NCBI RefSeq assembly: GCF_000422965.1
Contig: NZ_AUHB01000005.1
Location: forward strand, 248,001 to 312,000
Source of the DNA: Pleomorphomonas oryzae DSM 16300
Lineage (GTDB): Bacteria > Pseudomonadota > Alphaproteobacteria > Rhizobiales > Pleomorphomonadaceae
Direction of reading: 5' to 3'
Length of the DNA: 64,000 bases
How positions within the stretch are numbered: position 1 is the stretch's first letter; every line of letters begins with the position of its first letter. Made by a program: the position numbers and the translations under genes. Shown here piece after piece: positions 51,812-60,979 of this stretch. The notes under the pieces were generated by a model. That model saw only the letters and a program-made list of their open reading frames with translations, had not been told where the DNA came from and did not search any database.

Positions 51812-53104
51812 ATGCAATTCCACTTGAATGGAGAGGTGCGCCTAGTCGCCAGCGCACTCCTAGGTGCCGCAGTTCTCGTTTCCCCCGTCCACGCCGAAGA
51901 CATCGTCCTCAAGATGTGGACTCTCGACAACAGCGGCTACAAGGAATTCATCGCCGAGGCTGCTGAAGCCTTCAAGGCAACACATCCCAACGTCACCATC
52001 GAGCATCAGATATTTCCAGGCGATCCCTACAAGACGGCCCTGAAGGTGGCGCTTGTCGGTTCCGATGGTCCTGACGTGTTTTTCAACTGGTCCGGTGACC
52101 GCGCCAAGCAACTCGTGAAGGATAAGCTGGCGCTGGACATCACTGACTTCGGCAATGCTCCTGGCGGTTTCGCCAAGGTGCTTCCGGAGGGGTGGCTCGA
52201 CGCCTTCCGCTATGATGGCCGCCTTTACGGCGTCGCCGCCGATGCCGTCTCGAAATACGTCTTCTATGACAAAGCCTATTTCGCCGAGCACAAGTTCGAG
52301 ATCCCGAAGACGCTCGGCGAGTTGGGCAACCTGTGCAAGGCGATCCGCAAGATCGATCCCAACACCGTGCCGATGCCCCTCGGCAACAAGACCCGTTGGA
52401 AGGCCATCCACTGGATGACGATGCTCAACGAGCGTGCCATGGGTGTCGCCGGTACGGCGGCGGATTACGATCTGTCGCGGCCGGCCGACCAGCTCTACAC
52501 CGATCCGGGCTATGCCAAGGCCTTCCAGGCTTTGGTCGATCTTCAGGACGCCGGTTGCTTTGAGGATGCTCCGAACGCCACCGAATATGCCATTGCCGAC
52601 TCGATGTTCGCCACCAAGGCGTCACCCATGGAGTATTGCGGCACTTGGTGCACCTCCGGGCTCGATGCGGCGGGCTTCACCGACTATGGCTTCTTCCGTC
52701 TCCCGCTGATGGATGGTGGTAAGGGCAGCTTCGATGCCAACTTCCTGGTACCGGAAGGCTATCAGGTTTCCGCCAAATCCGCCCATCCGAAGGAAGCTGT
52801 GGAGTGGCTGAGCTTCCTGGTATCCGACGAGCAGGGCCTGAAGTTTGCGGAAAAGGTGCAGTTCCTGCCCTCCAACGCCAAGCTCGTCGACAAGGCGCAG
52901 GGTGTTCCGGCCAGCTTCAAGGACATCGCGCGCGATGTCGGCACTCTGAAGCAGGGCGTCAACGTTCTGGATGCGCTTCTCGAGTCCACCGTTGCCGACG
53001 CCTACATGAACGCCACGGTCGAGGTGCTGAATCGGACGCTGACGCCCGATCAGGCCGTGGGCAAGATCCGCGAGGCCGCGCTGGCCGCTCAAGCGAAGAA
53101 GTGA
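51812..53104 (+). CDS. Sugar ABC transporter substrate-binding protein
   Basis: 430 residues, extracellular solute-binding protein family 1. Signal peptide 1-28 (LVASALLGAAVLVSPVHA). Mature part with IVLKMWTLDNSGYKEFIAEAAEAF, DVFFNWSGDRAKQLVKDK, YGVAADAVSKYVFYDKAYFAEH and FLVPEGYQVSAKSAHPKEAVEWLSFL. Delivers a carbohydrate to the permeases at 53252 and 54286. GGGAG precedes the ATG. Controlled presumably by the divergent LacI protein. A strong intercistronic hairpin follows the gene. Confidence 0.92.
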   Translation: MQFHLNGEVRLVASALLGAAVLVSPVHAEDIVLKMWTLDNSGYKEFIAEAAEAFKATHPNVTIEHQIFPGDPYKTALKVALVGSDGPDVFFNWSGDRAKQLVKDKLALDITDFGNAPGGFAKVLPEGWLDAFRYDGRLYGVAADAVSKYVFYDKAYFAEHKFEIPKTLGELGNLCKAIRKIDPNTVPMPLGNKTRWKAIHWMTMLNERAMGVAGTAADYDLSRPADQLYTDPGYAKAFQALVDLQDAGCFEDAPNATEYAIADSMFATKASPMEYCGTWCTSGLDAAGFTDYGFFRLPLMDGGKGSFDANFLVPEGYQVSAKSAHPKEAVEWLSFLVSDEQGLKFAEKVQFLPSNAKLVDKAQGVPASFKDIARDVGTLKQGVNVLDALLESTVADAYMNATVEVLNRTLTPDQAVGKIREAALAAQAKK

Positions 53105-53116
53105 CGATCCCAGGCA

Positions 53117-53141
53117 GGCCGTGGCGTTAAGCGCCACGGCC
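53117..53141 (+). other. Intercistronic hairpin after binding protein gene
   Basis: Perfect 10-base-pair stem (GGCCGTGGCG/CGCCACGGCC, five-base loop) 12 bases after the stop with no T run; position matches the hairpin after the other binding-protein gene at 39017. Confidence 0.65.
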
Positions 53142-53251
53142 GACCGTTCCGCTCGACGATGTCGGCGGAACAACGCGGCCTGTGGCCTCACAAGCCCATC
53201 CATTCTTGTTGAGCCCGTCCCGCATGGCGGTGGCGGCTGCCAGGAAGCAAC

Positions 53252-54169
53252 ATGGCTCCCTCATTGACTTCCACCCTAGGCGACACAGGCAAACGACCGG
53301 TGCTGAACGCCGGCAATATCTCTGCCTCAGCCATGATGGCTCCGGCCCTCATTCTCGTGGGTGTTTTCATCCTGATCCCAGCGGCCGTCGCCGTGATCGG
53401 CTCGTTTTTCGACTTCGGGATGACGTCTGCCACCTGGACCTTCGTCGGCGGCGCCAATTACCGGCGGGCGGTCACCGACCCACTGTTCTGGCTGGCGATT
53501 TCCAACAACATCTTCATCGTCATTGGCTCCGTCGTTTCTCAAGTCGGTGGCGGTGCCATTCTGGCTGCCATCCTGGACCGGGGAATACGGCGGGGCAGTG
53601 TCGTCTATCGCACCATCATCTTCATGCCGGTGGTGATCTCGTCGATCGCCGTCGCCTTCGTCTGGATGCTGATCCTCGACCCCAACGTCGGGCCGCTCAA
53701 TGCCATCGTCAAGACGCTCGGCCTGTCGCCGCCAAGGCTTGGCTGGCTCGGCGATCCCGCGATCTCTCTCTGGATGCTGCTGCTCATCGCCGCCTGGCAG
53801 AACGTCGGCTTTCAGATGATGCTGATCCTCGCTGGTCTGCAGGCCATTCCGAAAGAGCATTACGAGGCCGCCTCTCTCGACGGCGCCCGCGGGCTCAAGG
53901 CCTTCTGGTACATCACGCTGCCCGGCATCCGCAACGTGCTGGTGCTGGCCACGCTGATCACCGTGATCGGCGGCTTCAAGGTGTTCGATCTGGTCTTCGT
54001 CACCACCGGCGGCGGACCTGCCAACGCCACTCAGGTGCTGGGCACCTACACCTATACTCAGGCCTTTTCCTTCGGAAACATGGGTTATGCCAATGCCATG
54101 GCCGTCGTCCTGCTTGTCACCGCCGCGCTGCTCGGCTGGTTGCAAGTCCGTTTGTCGCGTCGGGCGTAG
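53252..54169 (+). CDS. Sugar ABC transporter permease (MalF/UgpA type)
   Basis: 305 residues with six membrane helices, first at about 28-50 (MMAPALILVGVFILIPAAVAVIG shortened by the start of the fold). The EAA loop reads HYEAASLDGARGLKAFWYITLPG. Forms the channel with the permease encoded at 54286. Its TAG stop codon is the first triplet of the repeat element at 54167-54272, so the 3' end of the gene may have been reset by the insertion. ATG 53252 lies near GGAAG. Confidence 0.91.
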   Translation: MAPSLTSTLGDTGKRPVLNAGNISASAMMAPALILVGVFILIPAAVAVIGSFFDFGMTSATWTFVGGANYRRAVTDPLFWLAISNNIFIVIGSVVSQVGGGAILAAILDRGIRRGSVVYRTIIFMPVVISSIAVAFVWMLILDPNVGPLNAIVKTLGLSPPRLGWLGDPAISLWMLLLIAAWQNVGFQMMLILAGLQAIPKEHYEAASLDGARGLKAFWYITLPGIRNVLVLATLITVIGGFKVFDLVFVTTGGGPANATQVLGTYTYTQAFSFGNMGYANAMAVVLLVTAALLGWLQVRLSRRA

Positions 54170-54272
54170 AGCAATTTCAGCAAAAGTGGGGACCGGTTTT
54201 GCACCAGAAAATTGCGTTGGACCAAATAGATAGAGCACGCTCGGCGAACTCCGGTTCGTCGAGTGTGCTCTA
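54167..54272. repeat. REP-like palindromic element A
   Basis: Two adjoining hairpins between two permease genes. The first (about 54171-54215) nests GCAATTT/AAATTGC around GCAAAA/TTTTGC; the second (54231-54272) is a long stem TAGAGCAC...GTGCTCTA with a TCCG loop. Its outer ends TAGAGCA and GCTCTAGGGA match those of element B at 59777. The AGTGGGGACCGGTTTTGC core resembles dispersed intergenic palindromes of Rhizobiales. Confidence 0.75.
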
Positions 54273-54285
54273 GGGAGCTGTGGTC

Positions 54286-55107
54286 ATGACCCTTCGAGCC
54301 CGTAGCGTCGCCATCGGCCTGCATGCCTTCGTCTCGCTGTGGACGCTGTTCGTGCTGGTCCCTGTCTTCGTGATGGTCATCTCGGCGTTCAAGAGCCAGG
54401 CCGAGCTGTTCACGCGACCGCTTGCCCTGCCGAGGCAATTCAGCTTCGCGGCCTTCGAACGCGCCTGGGGTATTGGCATCAGCGGTTTTCTGGTCAACTC
54501 GCTGCTGGTCACGGCGCTGTCGGTCCTGTTCATCGTCATCGCTTCCAGCCTGGCGGCATACGTCCTGGCCCGATCAGACAAGCCGGTGATGCGATGGGTG
54601 TATGTCGCCATCGTTGCCGGTTTCGCGGTCCCTCTGCAAAGCGTGATGGTTCCGCTTTATCAGCTGGTCTCCAGCGCCGGCCTGCTCAATTCTCGGCTCG
54701 CCATTGCCTTGCCTTACGCGGCCTATGGCATCCCGTTCACGACGATGCTGTTCTACACCTTCTTTCTTGAGTTCCCCCGCGAACTCGAGGAAGCGGCCCG
54801 GCTCGACGGCTGCGGCCGTATCGAGGTGTTCTTCCGCATCGTTCTGCCGTTGTCGGGGCCGGTCATTGCCAGCGCCGCCATCTTCCAGGCCGTCTTCAAC
54901 TGGAACGAATTCATCCTGGCCTTGCTCATGCTCACCAAGACCGACGTGCGGACGCTGCCCGTCGGCATCTATGGACTGACAGGGCAATACAGTGCCGACT
55001 GGCCTGCGTTGATGGCCGGCCTCGCCATCGCCACCGTTCCCCTCATCGTCATCTTCCTGCTGGCCCAGCGCCATTTCGTGCGCAGCCTCGCCGGTCTCGG
55101 CAAATAG
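54286..55107 (+). CDS. Sugar ABC transporter permease (MalG/UgpE type)
   Basis: 273 residues, six membrane helices, first at about 10-33 (IGLHAFVSLWTLFVLVPVFV). EAA loop: ELEEAARLDGCGRIEVFFRIV. ATG 54286 is chosen because GGGAG lies eight bases before it; a GTG at 54280 is too close. The ribosome binding site lies directly at the end of the repeat element, so translation initiation may depend on that hairpin. The ATPase starts eight bases after its stop. Confidence 0.91.
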   Translation: MTLRARSVAIGLHAFVSLWTLFVLVPVFVMVISAFKSQAELFTRPLALPRQFSFAAFERAWGIGISGFLVNSLLVTALSVLFIVIASSLAAYVLARSDKPVMRWVYVAIVAGFAVPLQSVMVPLYQLVSSAGLLNSRLAIALPYAAYGIPFTTMLFYTFFLEFPRELEEAARLDGCGRIEVFFRIVLPLSGPVIASAAIFQAVFNWNEFILALLMLTKTDVRTLPVGIYGLTGQYSADWPALMAGLAIATVPLIVIFLLAQRHFVRSLAGLGK

Positions 55108-55115
55108 GTTCAGCC

Positions 55116-56261
<1,146 letters not shown>

Positions 56262-56271
56262 CCTGTCCATC

Positions 56272-58275
56272 ATGCGCTTTCGCCAAGTCCATCTCGATTT
56301 TCACACTTCGGGCCTGATCGAGGGCGTCGGTTCGCGCTTTGACCCGAGTGAGTTTGCCCGCGCCTTCAAAGCCGCTCACGTCGATTCCGTGACGCTGTTT
56401 TCGAAATGCCATCATGGGCTCTCCTATCATCCGACCAGGGTCGGCCGGATGCACCCCGGCCTTGGCTTCGATCTCCTACGGGCGCAGGTCGATGCGCTGC
56501 ACGGAGAGGGCATCGCCACGCCGATCTATCTTTCGGCAGCCTGGGATGAGCACGCCGCTTTCACGCACGCGGACTGGCGAATCGTCACACCGGATGGGCG
56601 CTTGTCGCAGTCCCGCAACGATCCCACCGGCTGGGCTTATCTCGATTTCGCCTCGCCCTATCTCGACTATCTCTGTGCCCAGATCGATGAGGTTCTGGAG
56701 CTTTATCCCGACGGTGACGGGATCTTCATCGACATCTGCAGCCAACTGCCGTCGATCTCCACGTTCGCCAAAGCCAAGATGGACCAACGTGGTCTCGACT
56801 GGACGTCGATGGACGATCGCACGCGGTTTGGCGCCGAGGCGCTGGATCAGTTCTATCAGCGGGTGACCGACACCGTGCATTCCCGCGCACCCGGCAAGCC
56901 GTTGTTCTTCAACTCGGGCCATATCCGGCGCGGCAATCGCGACCATATCCGCAAATACTACAGCCACCTCGAACTGGAGTCGCTGCCGACGGCCGGCTGG
57001 GGGTACGACCACTTTCCGATCAGCGCGCGCTATGTCGACCCGCTCGGCATCCCCTTCCTGGGCATGACCGGCAAGTTCCATTTCACCTGGGGCGAAATCG
57101 GCGGATACAAGCGCCCGGAAGCGCTGGTCTACGAGTGCGGCGCCATGCTGGCACAGGGCGCCTGTTGTTCGATCGGTGATCACCTGCATCCGACCGGTTT
57201 TGTCGACCGCTCGACCATGGCCATCATCGGGGCCGCCTACGATTGGGTGGAGAAGCGCGAGGCCTGGGCGGTTGGCAGCGTCAACCGCGCCGAGATCGGC
57301 CTCATCTCCCTCGAAGCGGCAACGCTCGACACGTCAAGCATCGAGGCGCCGGCCCAGAAGCAGGCAAGCGACGATGGGGCGACGCGCATCCTTCTCGAAG
57401 CGGGTCTGACGTTCGACGTTCTCGACCTCGAAAGCGATTTCTCCCCTTATCGCCTGATCATCCTGCCGGACGCCGTCCCGGTCGGTGCTGACCTCAAGCG
57501 CAAGCTCGATACCTATCTCGCAAAGGGTGGCCGCCTCCTGCTGACCGGACGGAGCGGCATCGACGCCGCTAGCGGCTTCGTCCTTGATGTCGGCGCCACC
57601 TGGGAGAGCACGTCGCCCATGGCGGGCGGCGATTATCTGCTGCCGACCGCCGACTGGCGTCCCGACGGTATCGACGAGCCAAACTTCATGTATTGCCCAT
57701 CAGAGCGCATCAAGGTGAGCGACGGACAATCCCTCGGCAGTGTCTATGAGCCCTATTTCGATCGCACGCCGAAGCACTTCTCCGGCCATATCAATATCCC
57801 GCGCCGGCCGGACGCCAGCAGTTACGATGGGGGCAGCCGAAAGGGCAGCATCACCTATCTCGCCCACCCGATTTTCAGCGTCTATACGCAAGTGGGTGCC
57901 GTGCGCATGCTGGAGATGGCCGAACGCGTCATCGTCAGTATGCTCGGAGGCCACCGGCTGGTGACGACGAGCCTGCCGAGAGCTGGCCGGGTGACGGTCC
58001 GCCGGCAGCCGACGCTCAATCGGGATATCGTCTATCTTCTCCACGCGACGCCGGCCCTGCGTGGCTATCTCTGGAACAGCAACATCCAGCCCATCCAGGA
58101 TCTCGTGACCTTGCACGATATCGACGTGTCCCTTGAGGTCGACGGTCCGGTCGAGGCCGTGCGCCTCGTTCCCGATCAGACCTCGCTGCCATTCACGCAG
58201 GCGGATGGGCGTGTGTCTTTCTCCGTTCCGGAAGTAACCGGTGTCGCCATGGTCGAGGTGGCCTATCGATCGTGA
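56272..58275 (+). CDS. Predicted glycosidase with beta-galactosidase trimerisation-like domain
   Basis: 667 residues. N-terminal TIM barrel of a hypothetical glycosidase family (starts MRFRQVHLDFHTSGLIEGVG; ADWRIVTPDGRLSQSR; YPDGDGIFIDICSQLPSIS with the probable acidic residues; KPLFFNSGHIRRGNRDHI; LPTAGWGYDHFPISARY), and from about 370 a Rossmann-like domain (ILLEAGLTFDVLDLESDFSP; GGRLLLTGRSGID) like the trimerisation domain of GH42 enzymes, then a beta domain. No signal peptide, so cytoplasmic. The frame is open far upstream inside the ATPase gene, but ATG 56272 gives the natural start. It probably hydrolyses the oligosaccharide imported by the operon; linkage unknown. Confidence 0.82.
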   Translation: MRFRQVHLDFHTSGLIEGVGSRFDPSEFARAFKAAHVDSVTLFSKCHHGLSYHPTRVGRMHPGLGFDLLRAQVDALHGEGIATPIYLSAAWDEHAAFTHADWRIVTPDGRLSQSRNDPTGWAYLDFASPYLDYLCAQIDEVLELYPDGDGIFIDICSQLPSISTFAKAKMDQRGLDWTSMDDRTRFGAEALDQFYQRVTDTVHSRAPGKPLFFNSGHIRRGNRDHIRKYYSHLELESLPTAGWGYDHFPISARYVDPLGIPFLGMTGKFHFTWGEIGGYKRPEALVYECGAMLAQGACCSIGDHLHPTGFVDRSTMAIIGAAYDWVEKREAWAVGSVNRAEIGLISLEAATLDTSSIEAPAQKQASDDGATRILLEAGLTFDVLDLESDFSPYRLIILPDAVPVGADLKRKLDTYLAKGGRLLLTGRSGIDAASGFVLDVGATWESTSPMAGGDYLLPTADWRPDGIDEPNFMYCPSERIKVSDGQSLGSVYEPYFDRTPKHFSGHINIPRRPDASSYDGGSRKGSITYLAHPIFSVYTQVGAVRMLEMAERVIVSMLGGHRLVTTSLPRAGRVTVRRQPTLNRDIVYLLHATPALRGYLWNSNIQPIQDLVTLHDIDVSLEVDGPVEAVRLVPDQTSLPFTQADGRVSFSVPEVTGVAMVEVAYRS

Positions 58276-58357
58276 CCATCTTTCGAAGATGTCAGAGCAC
58301 CGGAGCACCGAGAGGCTCGGCGGCTTAGTTTGCCTGGGCGTCTCGGAAGTAGGGCGT

Positions 58358-58984
58358 CTACTCAGAGTGAACAAAATAGTCGGATTTTCTTGAGCACTCT
58401 TGGATCAGCTTGGCGTTGGCGACGTCGTTTCCATCGATCTTTCTGACGGCTTCCTGCTCATCGATGTCGAGATCTGCCCAGCGTTTCAGGAGACGTTGGC
58501 GAAGAACCGTTGGGTCGGCGACGAGCATCACGGAAAGATCGAACGTCAGACTGGACCAAGGTGCCCGATCGAGCAGGAGATAATTGCCCTCGACGATCAC
58601 GATGCGAACGGTCCGTGGGATAAGGCGGGCTCCGGCACGGGAGATCTCCAGCGCTCGGTCGAAGATCGGCACGGCGATTTCCGGCTCGACATTCTGTCGG
58701 ATGCGCTCCAGCAAATGCGCAAGGCCCGACACATCGAACGTCTCGGGTGCCCCTTTCCTGGCCCTCAGGCCGCGCTCGTTCAGGACGATGTCATCGAAGT
58801 GAAAGCCGTCCATCGGCAAAACGGCGGCAACTCCATTTATCCGCTCGTTGAGCGTGGCAGCCAACGTTTCGGCCAGGGTGGACTTGCCTGAGCCGGGGGC
58901 GCCGGCGAGTGCCACGATGATCCGGCGGTTTCCGCTACGGTCGAGCAGGATCTGAGCCAGCTCTGCCGGAGAAGTGAATGTCAT
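58358..58984 (-). CDS. P-loop nucleoside/sugar kinase-like protein
   Basis: 208 residues. Walker A LAGAPGSGKST at about residue 26, then VLPMDGFHFDD with the acceptor-binding Asp, RARKGAPETFDV, and VIVEGNYLLLD, the pattern of the uridine kinase/pantothenate kinase-like family including FrcK, the kinase linked with a fructose ABC transporter in rhizobia. It might phosphorylate the sugar brought in by the neighbouring Rbs-type importer. ATG 58984 is preferred; a TTG at 59011 overlaps the GATase gene. Last gene of the minus-strand operon and convergent with the glycosidase gene. Confidence 0.82.
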   Translation of the reverse strand: MTFTSPAELAQILLDRSGNRRIIVALAGAPGSGKSTLAETLAATLNERINGVAAVLPMDGFHFDDIVLNERGLRARKGAPETFDVSGLAHLLERIRQNVEPEIAVPIFDRALEISRAGARLIPRTVRIVIVEGNYLLLDRAPWSSLTFDLSVMLVADPTVLRQRLLKRWADLDIDEQEAVRKIDGNDVANAKLIQECSRKSDYFVHSE

Positions 58985-58995
58985 TTCTATTCCGC

Positions 58996-59754
58996 TCAAA
59001 TTTCGAAGCAAAGCCAGCGGATCATGTTGGCCATGAACCGATCATAACCACTCCAGGCCATGAAATCCTGCGACAGCCAATGCGGACCGATGTCGGTCGT
59101 CCAGGCAAGCGCTCGCCCGTGTCCATAACTCCCGGCGACCAGCAGCGGAAGGCTTCCATTCCGGCGCTTGCAGCTCAGCACGACGTCGCCCTGGTTACGT
59201 GGAATGACCCGGTTCATGCCTAGCACGAAGGGGAAGGGCTGGGGCAGGCCGGCAATGATTGAATGGTCCGCCTGGCGCACGTCAGGGTCCAGCCCCTCCG
59301 GTGCCTCCACCGCATCCGGTCCATTGACGCATTGAACCGGTAGGCACCATTCGACGCCGGTGCCGCCATACATGGCGCGACCGTCGACGCCTTGGTAGCT
59401 GCAATAGCCACCGGCCATCATCAGCCCGCCGCCGTGTTCGACCCACTCGCGGAGAAGATCGAGACGGTTGACGGACCGCCGGCCCGCCCTGGATTCCGGT
59501 GTGAGCAAAAGGGACAGCGAGCCAATGTCCGACAGCACGACCGCCGAGTAAGCTGCGAGTTGGTCCATCGACCGGGGAAACTCTGCCTCACAGCGCTCGC
59601 CGCCCAGCTGAACGACCTCGATCCCCTCGGCCCGCAGGCCTTCAATGTAGCGAAGGGCGCCGTTGGAATAGGTAGCCGACAGGCCAGGGTCGTAACCCTT
59701 GGAGGTCAGCGACGTCGTGTGAAATGTCTCCCCGGCGAGAAGAACAGGCTTCAT
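58996..59754 (-). CDS. Glutamine amidotransferase-like (class I GATase fold) protein
   Basis: 252 residues of a putative GATase-like family. Visible features: LLAGETFHTTSLTSKGYD at the start, GIEVVQLGGERCE, VLSDIGSLSLLL, EHGGGLMMAGGYCSYQGVDG with a Cys at the nucleophile elbow position, and GHGRALAWTTDIGPHWLSQDF. No glutaminase partner domain is present; the family occurs with sugar ABC transporters and its reaction is unknown. Eleven bases separate it from the kinase gene. A palindromic element lies between it and the upstream binding-protein gene. Confidence 0.75.
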   Translation of the reverse strand: MKPVLLAGETFHTTSLTSKGYDPGLSATYSNGALRYIEGLRAEGIEVVQLGGERCEAEFPRSMDQLAAYSAVVLSDIGSLSLLLTPESRAGRRSVNRLDLLREWVEHGGGLMMAGGYCSYQGVDGRAMYGGTGVEWCLPVQCVNGPDAVEAPEGLDPDVRQADHSIIAGLPQPFPFVLGMNRVIPRNQGDVVLSCKRRNGSLPLLVAGSYGHGRALAWTTDIGPHWLSQDFMAWSGYDRFMANMIRWLCFEI

Positions 59755-59776
59755 GGGGCTTATCCCTCTGGTGAAG

Positions 59777-59916
59777 CGGGTAGCGCTAGAGCACCCGCCG
59801 ATCAGGTTGAATCAACCTGATTGAAAAGCGGCTGCTCCAGCAAATGACCTGGAGCCTTCGCTGGACGACCGAATGTTTCAATTTGGTCGGCGAAGGCTCT
59901 AGGGACGCGCTACCCG
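59777..59916. repeat. Palindromic element B with 10-base terminal inverted repeats
   Basis: A 140-base element bounded by perfect inverted repeats CGGGTAGCGC (59777-59786) and GCGCTACCCG (59907-59916). Inside are two hairpins: GATCAGGTTGA/TCAACCTGATT (about 59800-59822) and AGCCTTCGC...GGTCGGCGAAGGCT (about 59853-59897). The ends TAGAGCA and GCTCTAGGGA are shared with element A at 54167. It lies in an operon between the binding-protein and GATase-like genes. Confidence 0.78.
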
Positions 59917-59929
59917 TTCGGCTGGAGTT

Positions 59930-60934
59930 CTAGAACTTGAATTCTTCGACGTTCTGCGGGGTTACGATCTGTGCCGGCCCCAGCAGCACTTCGCCCTTCT
60001 CGCCTACCTTGTAGGTGCCAAGGCGACCGGCTTCGAAGCTTTCACCGGCTTTGCCCGTGACCTTGCACTGGGCGACAGCCTGCGCCGCATAGTAGGTGAG
60101 ATAGCCAAGATCCTTGACGTTCCACCAGATATCCTGAACCGAGCCATTCTGGATGTATTTCTTGATCAGCGTGGCGGGCGCGAGACCCGTCAGCTTGATC
60201 TTGCCGAGCAGCCCGGCCTGATCCATGGCGCGGGCCGCAGCCGGCAGACCGATGCCGGCCGGAATGATGATGCCCTTGAGGTTCGGGAAGGCCTGCGCCA
60301 GCGCAAGCGCCTGCTGCTGGTTGACCTGCTCGCTTTCCTGCCCATAGGCAACCTGCACCAGCTTCAACTTCGAATATTTGGCATCCGACGCCATCTTCTT
60401 CTTCATGAAGTCGATCCAGGCGTTCTGGTTGGTCGCCGTCGGCGTCGACGACAGGATGGCAAATTCGCCTTCGTAGTTGATGAGCTGCCCCAGCGACTCC
60501 AGCATCATCTCGGCCAGGCTGTCGCCGGCCGCCTGATTGAGGAAGACGGTGCGTGCGTTGGCGGCGACGTCGGAATCGTAGGAAACCACCTTCACGCCTT
60601 GCTTGACCGCACGCTTCAAGGCGGGGGCCACGGCGTTGGAGTCATTGGCGGAAATGGCGATCACGCCGACCTTCTGGGAGACGAGATTGTTGATGAATTC
60701 GATCTGGGCCTCGGCCGTCGCCTGCGACGGCGCCTGCTTGACCGCTGTTCCGCCGATCTCCTTGGCCGCTTCCTCGGCTCCGGTCTGAGCGACCTGGAAA
60801 TAGGGGTCGGTATCGAGCTTGGGCAGGAAACCGACCGTGACCGGCTTGGTTGCGCAGTCCTCGGCGCTTGCCGTTGCCACGAGCGCCAGCATGCTGCTGG
60901 CGGCGAACAGCGTCTTGACTAGGATTGACTTCAT
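59930..60934 (-). CDS. Rbs/Rha-type sugar ABC transporter substrate-binding protein
   Basis: 334 residues, type 1 periplasmic binding protein (RbsB/RhaS/LsrB class). Signal peptide 1-24 (LFAASSMLALVATASA). Mature part: VTVGFLPKLDTDPYFQVAQTGAEEAAKEIG, IEFINNLVSQKVGVIAISANDSNAVAPAL, VVSYDSD and KGIIIPAGIGLPAAARAMDQAGL, all shortened cores of the two-lobed fold. It delivers a monosaccharide to the permease components encoded upstream. The gene starts 45 bases after the permease end. It is followed by palindromic element B. Confidence 0.9.
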   Translation of the reverse strand: MKSILVKTLFAASSMLALVATASAEDCATKPVTVGFLPKLDTDPYFQVAQTGAEEAAKEIGGTAVKQAPSQATAEAQIEFINNLVSQKVGVIAISANDSNAVAPALKRAVKQGVKVVSYDSDVAANARTVFLNQAAGDSLAEMMLESLGQLINYEGEFAILSSTPTATNQNAWIDFMKKKMASDAKYSKLKLVQVAYGQESEQVNQQQALALAQAFPNLKGIIIPAGIGLPAAARAMDQAGLLGKIKLTGLAPATLIKKYIQNGSVQDIWWNVKDLGYLTYYAAQAVAQCKVTGKAGESFEAGRLGTYKVGEKGEVLLGPAQIVTPQNVEEFKF

Positions 60935-60979
60935 TTTTTCCTCCGATTTCCGGTGTAAAGAACCGAACGAGCCCCGGAA

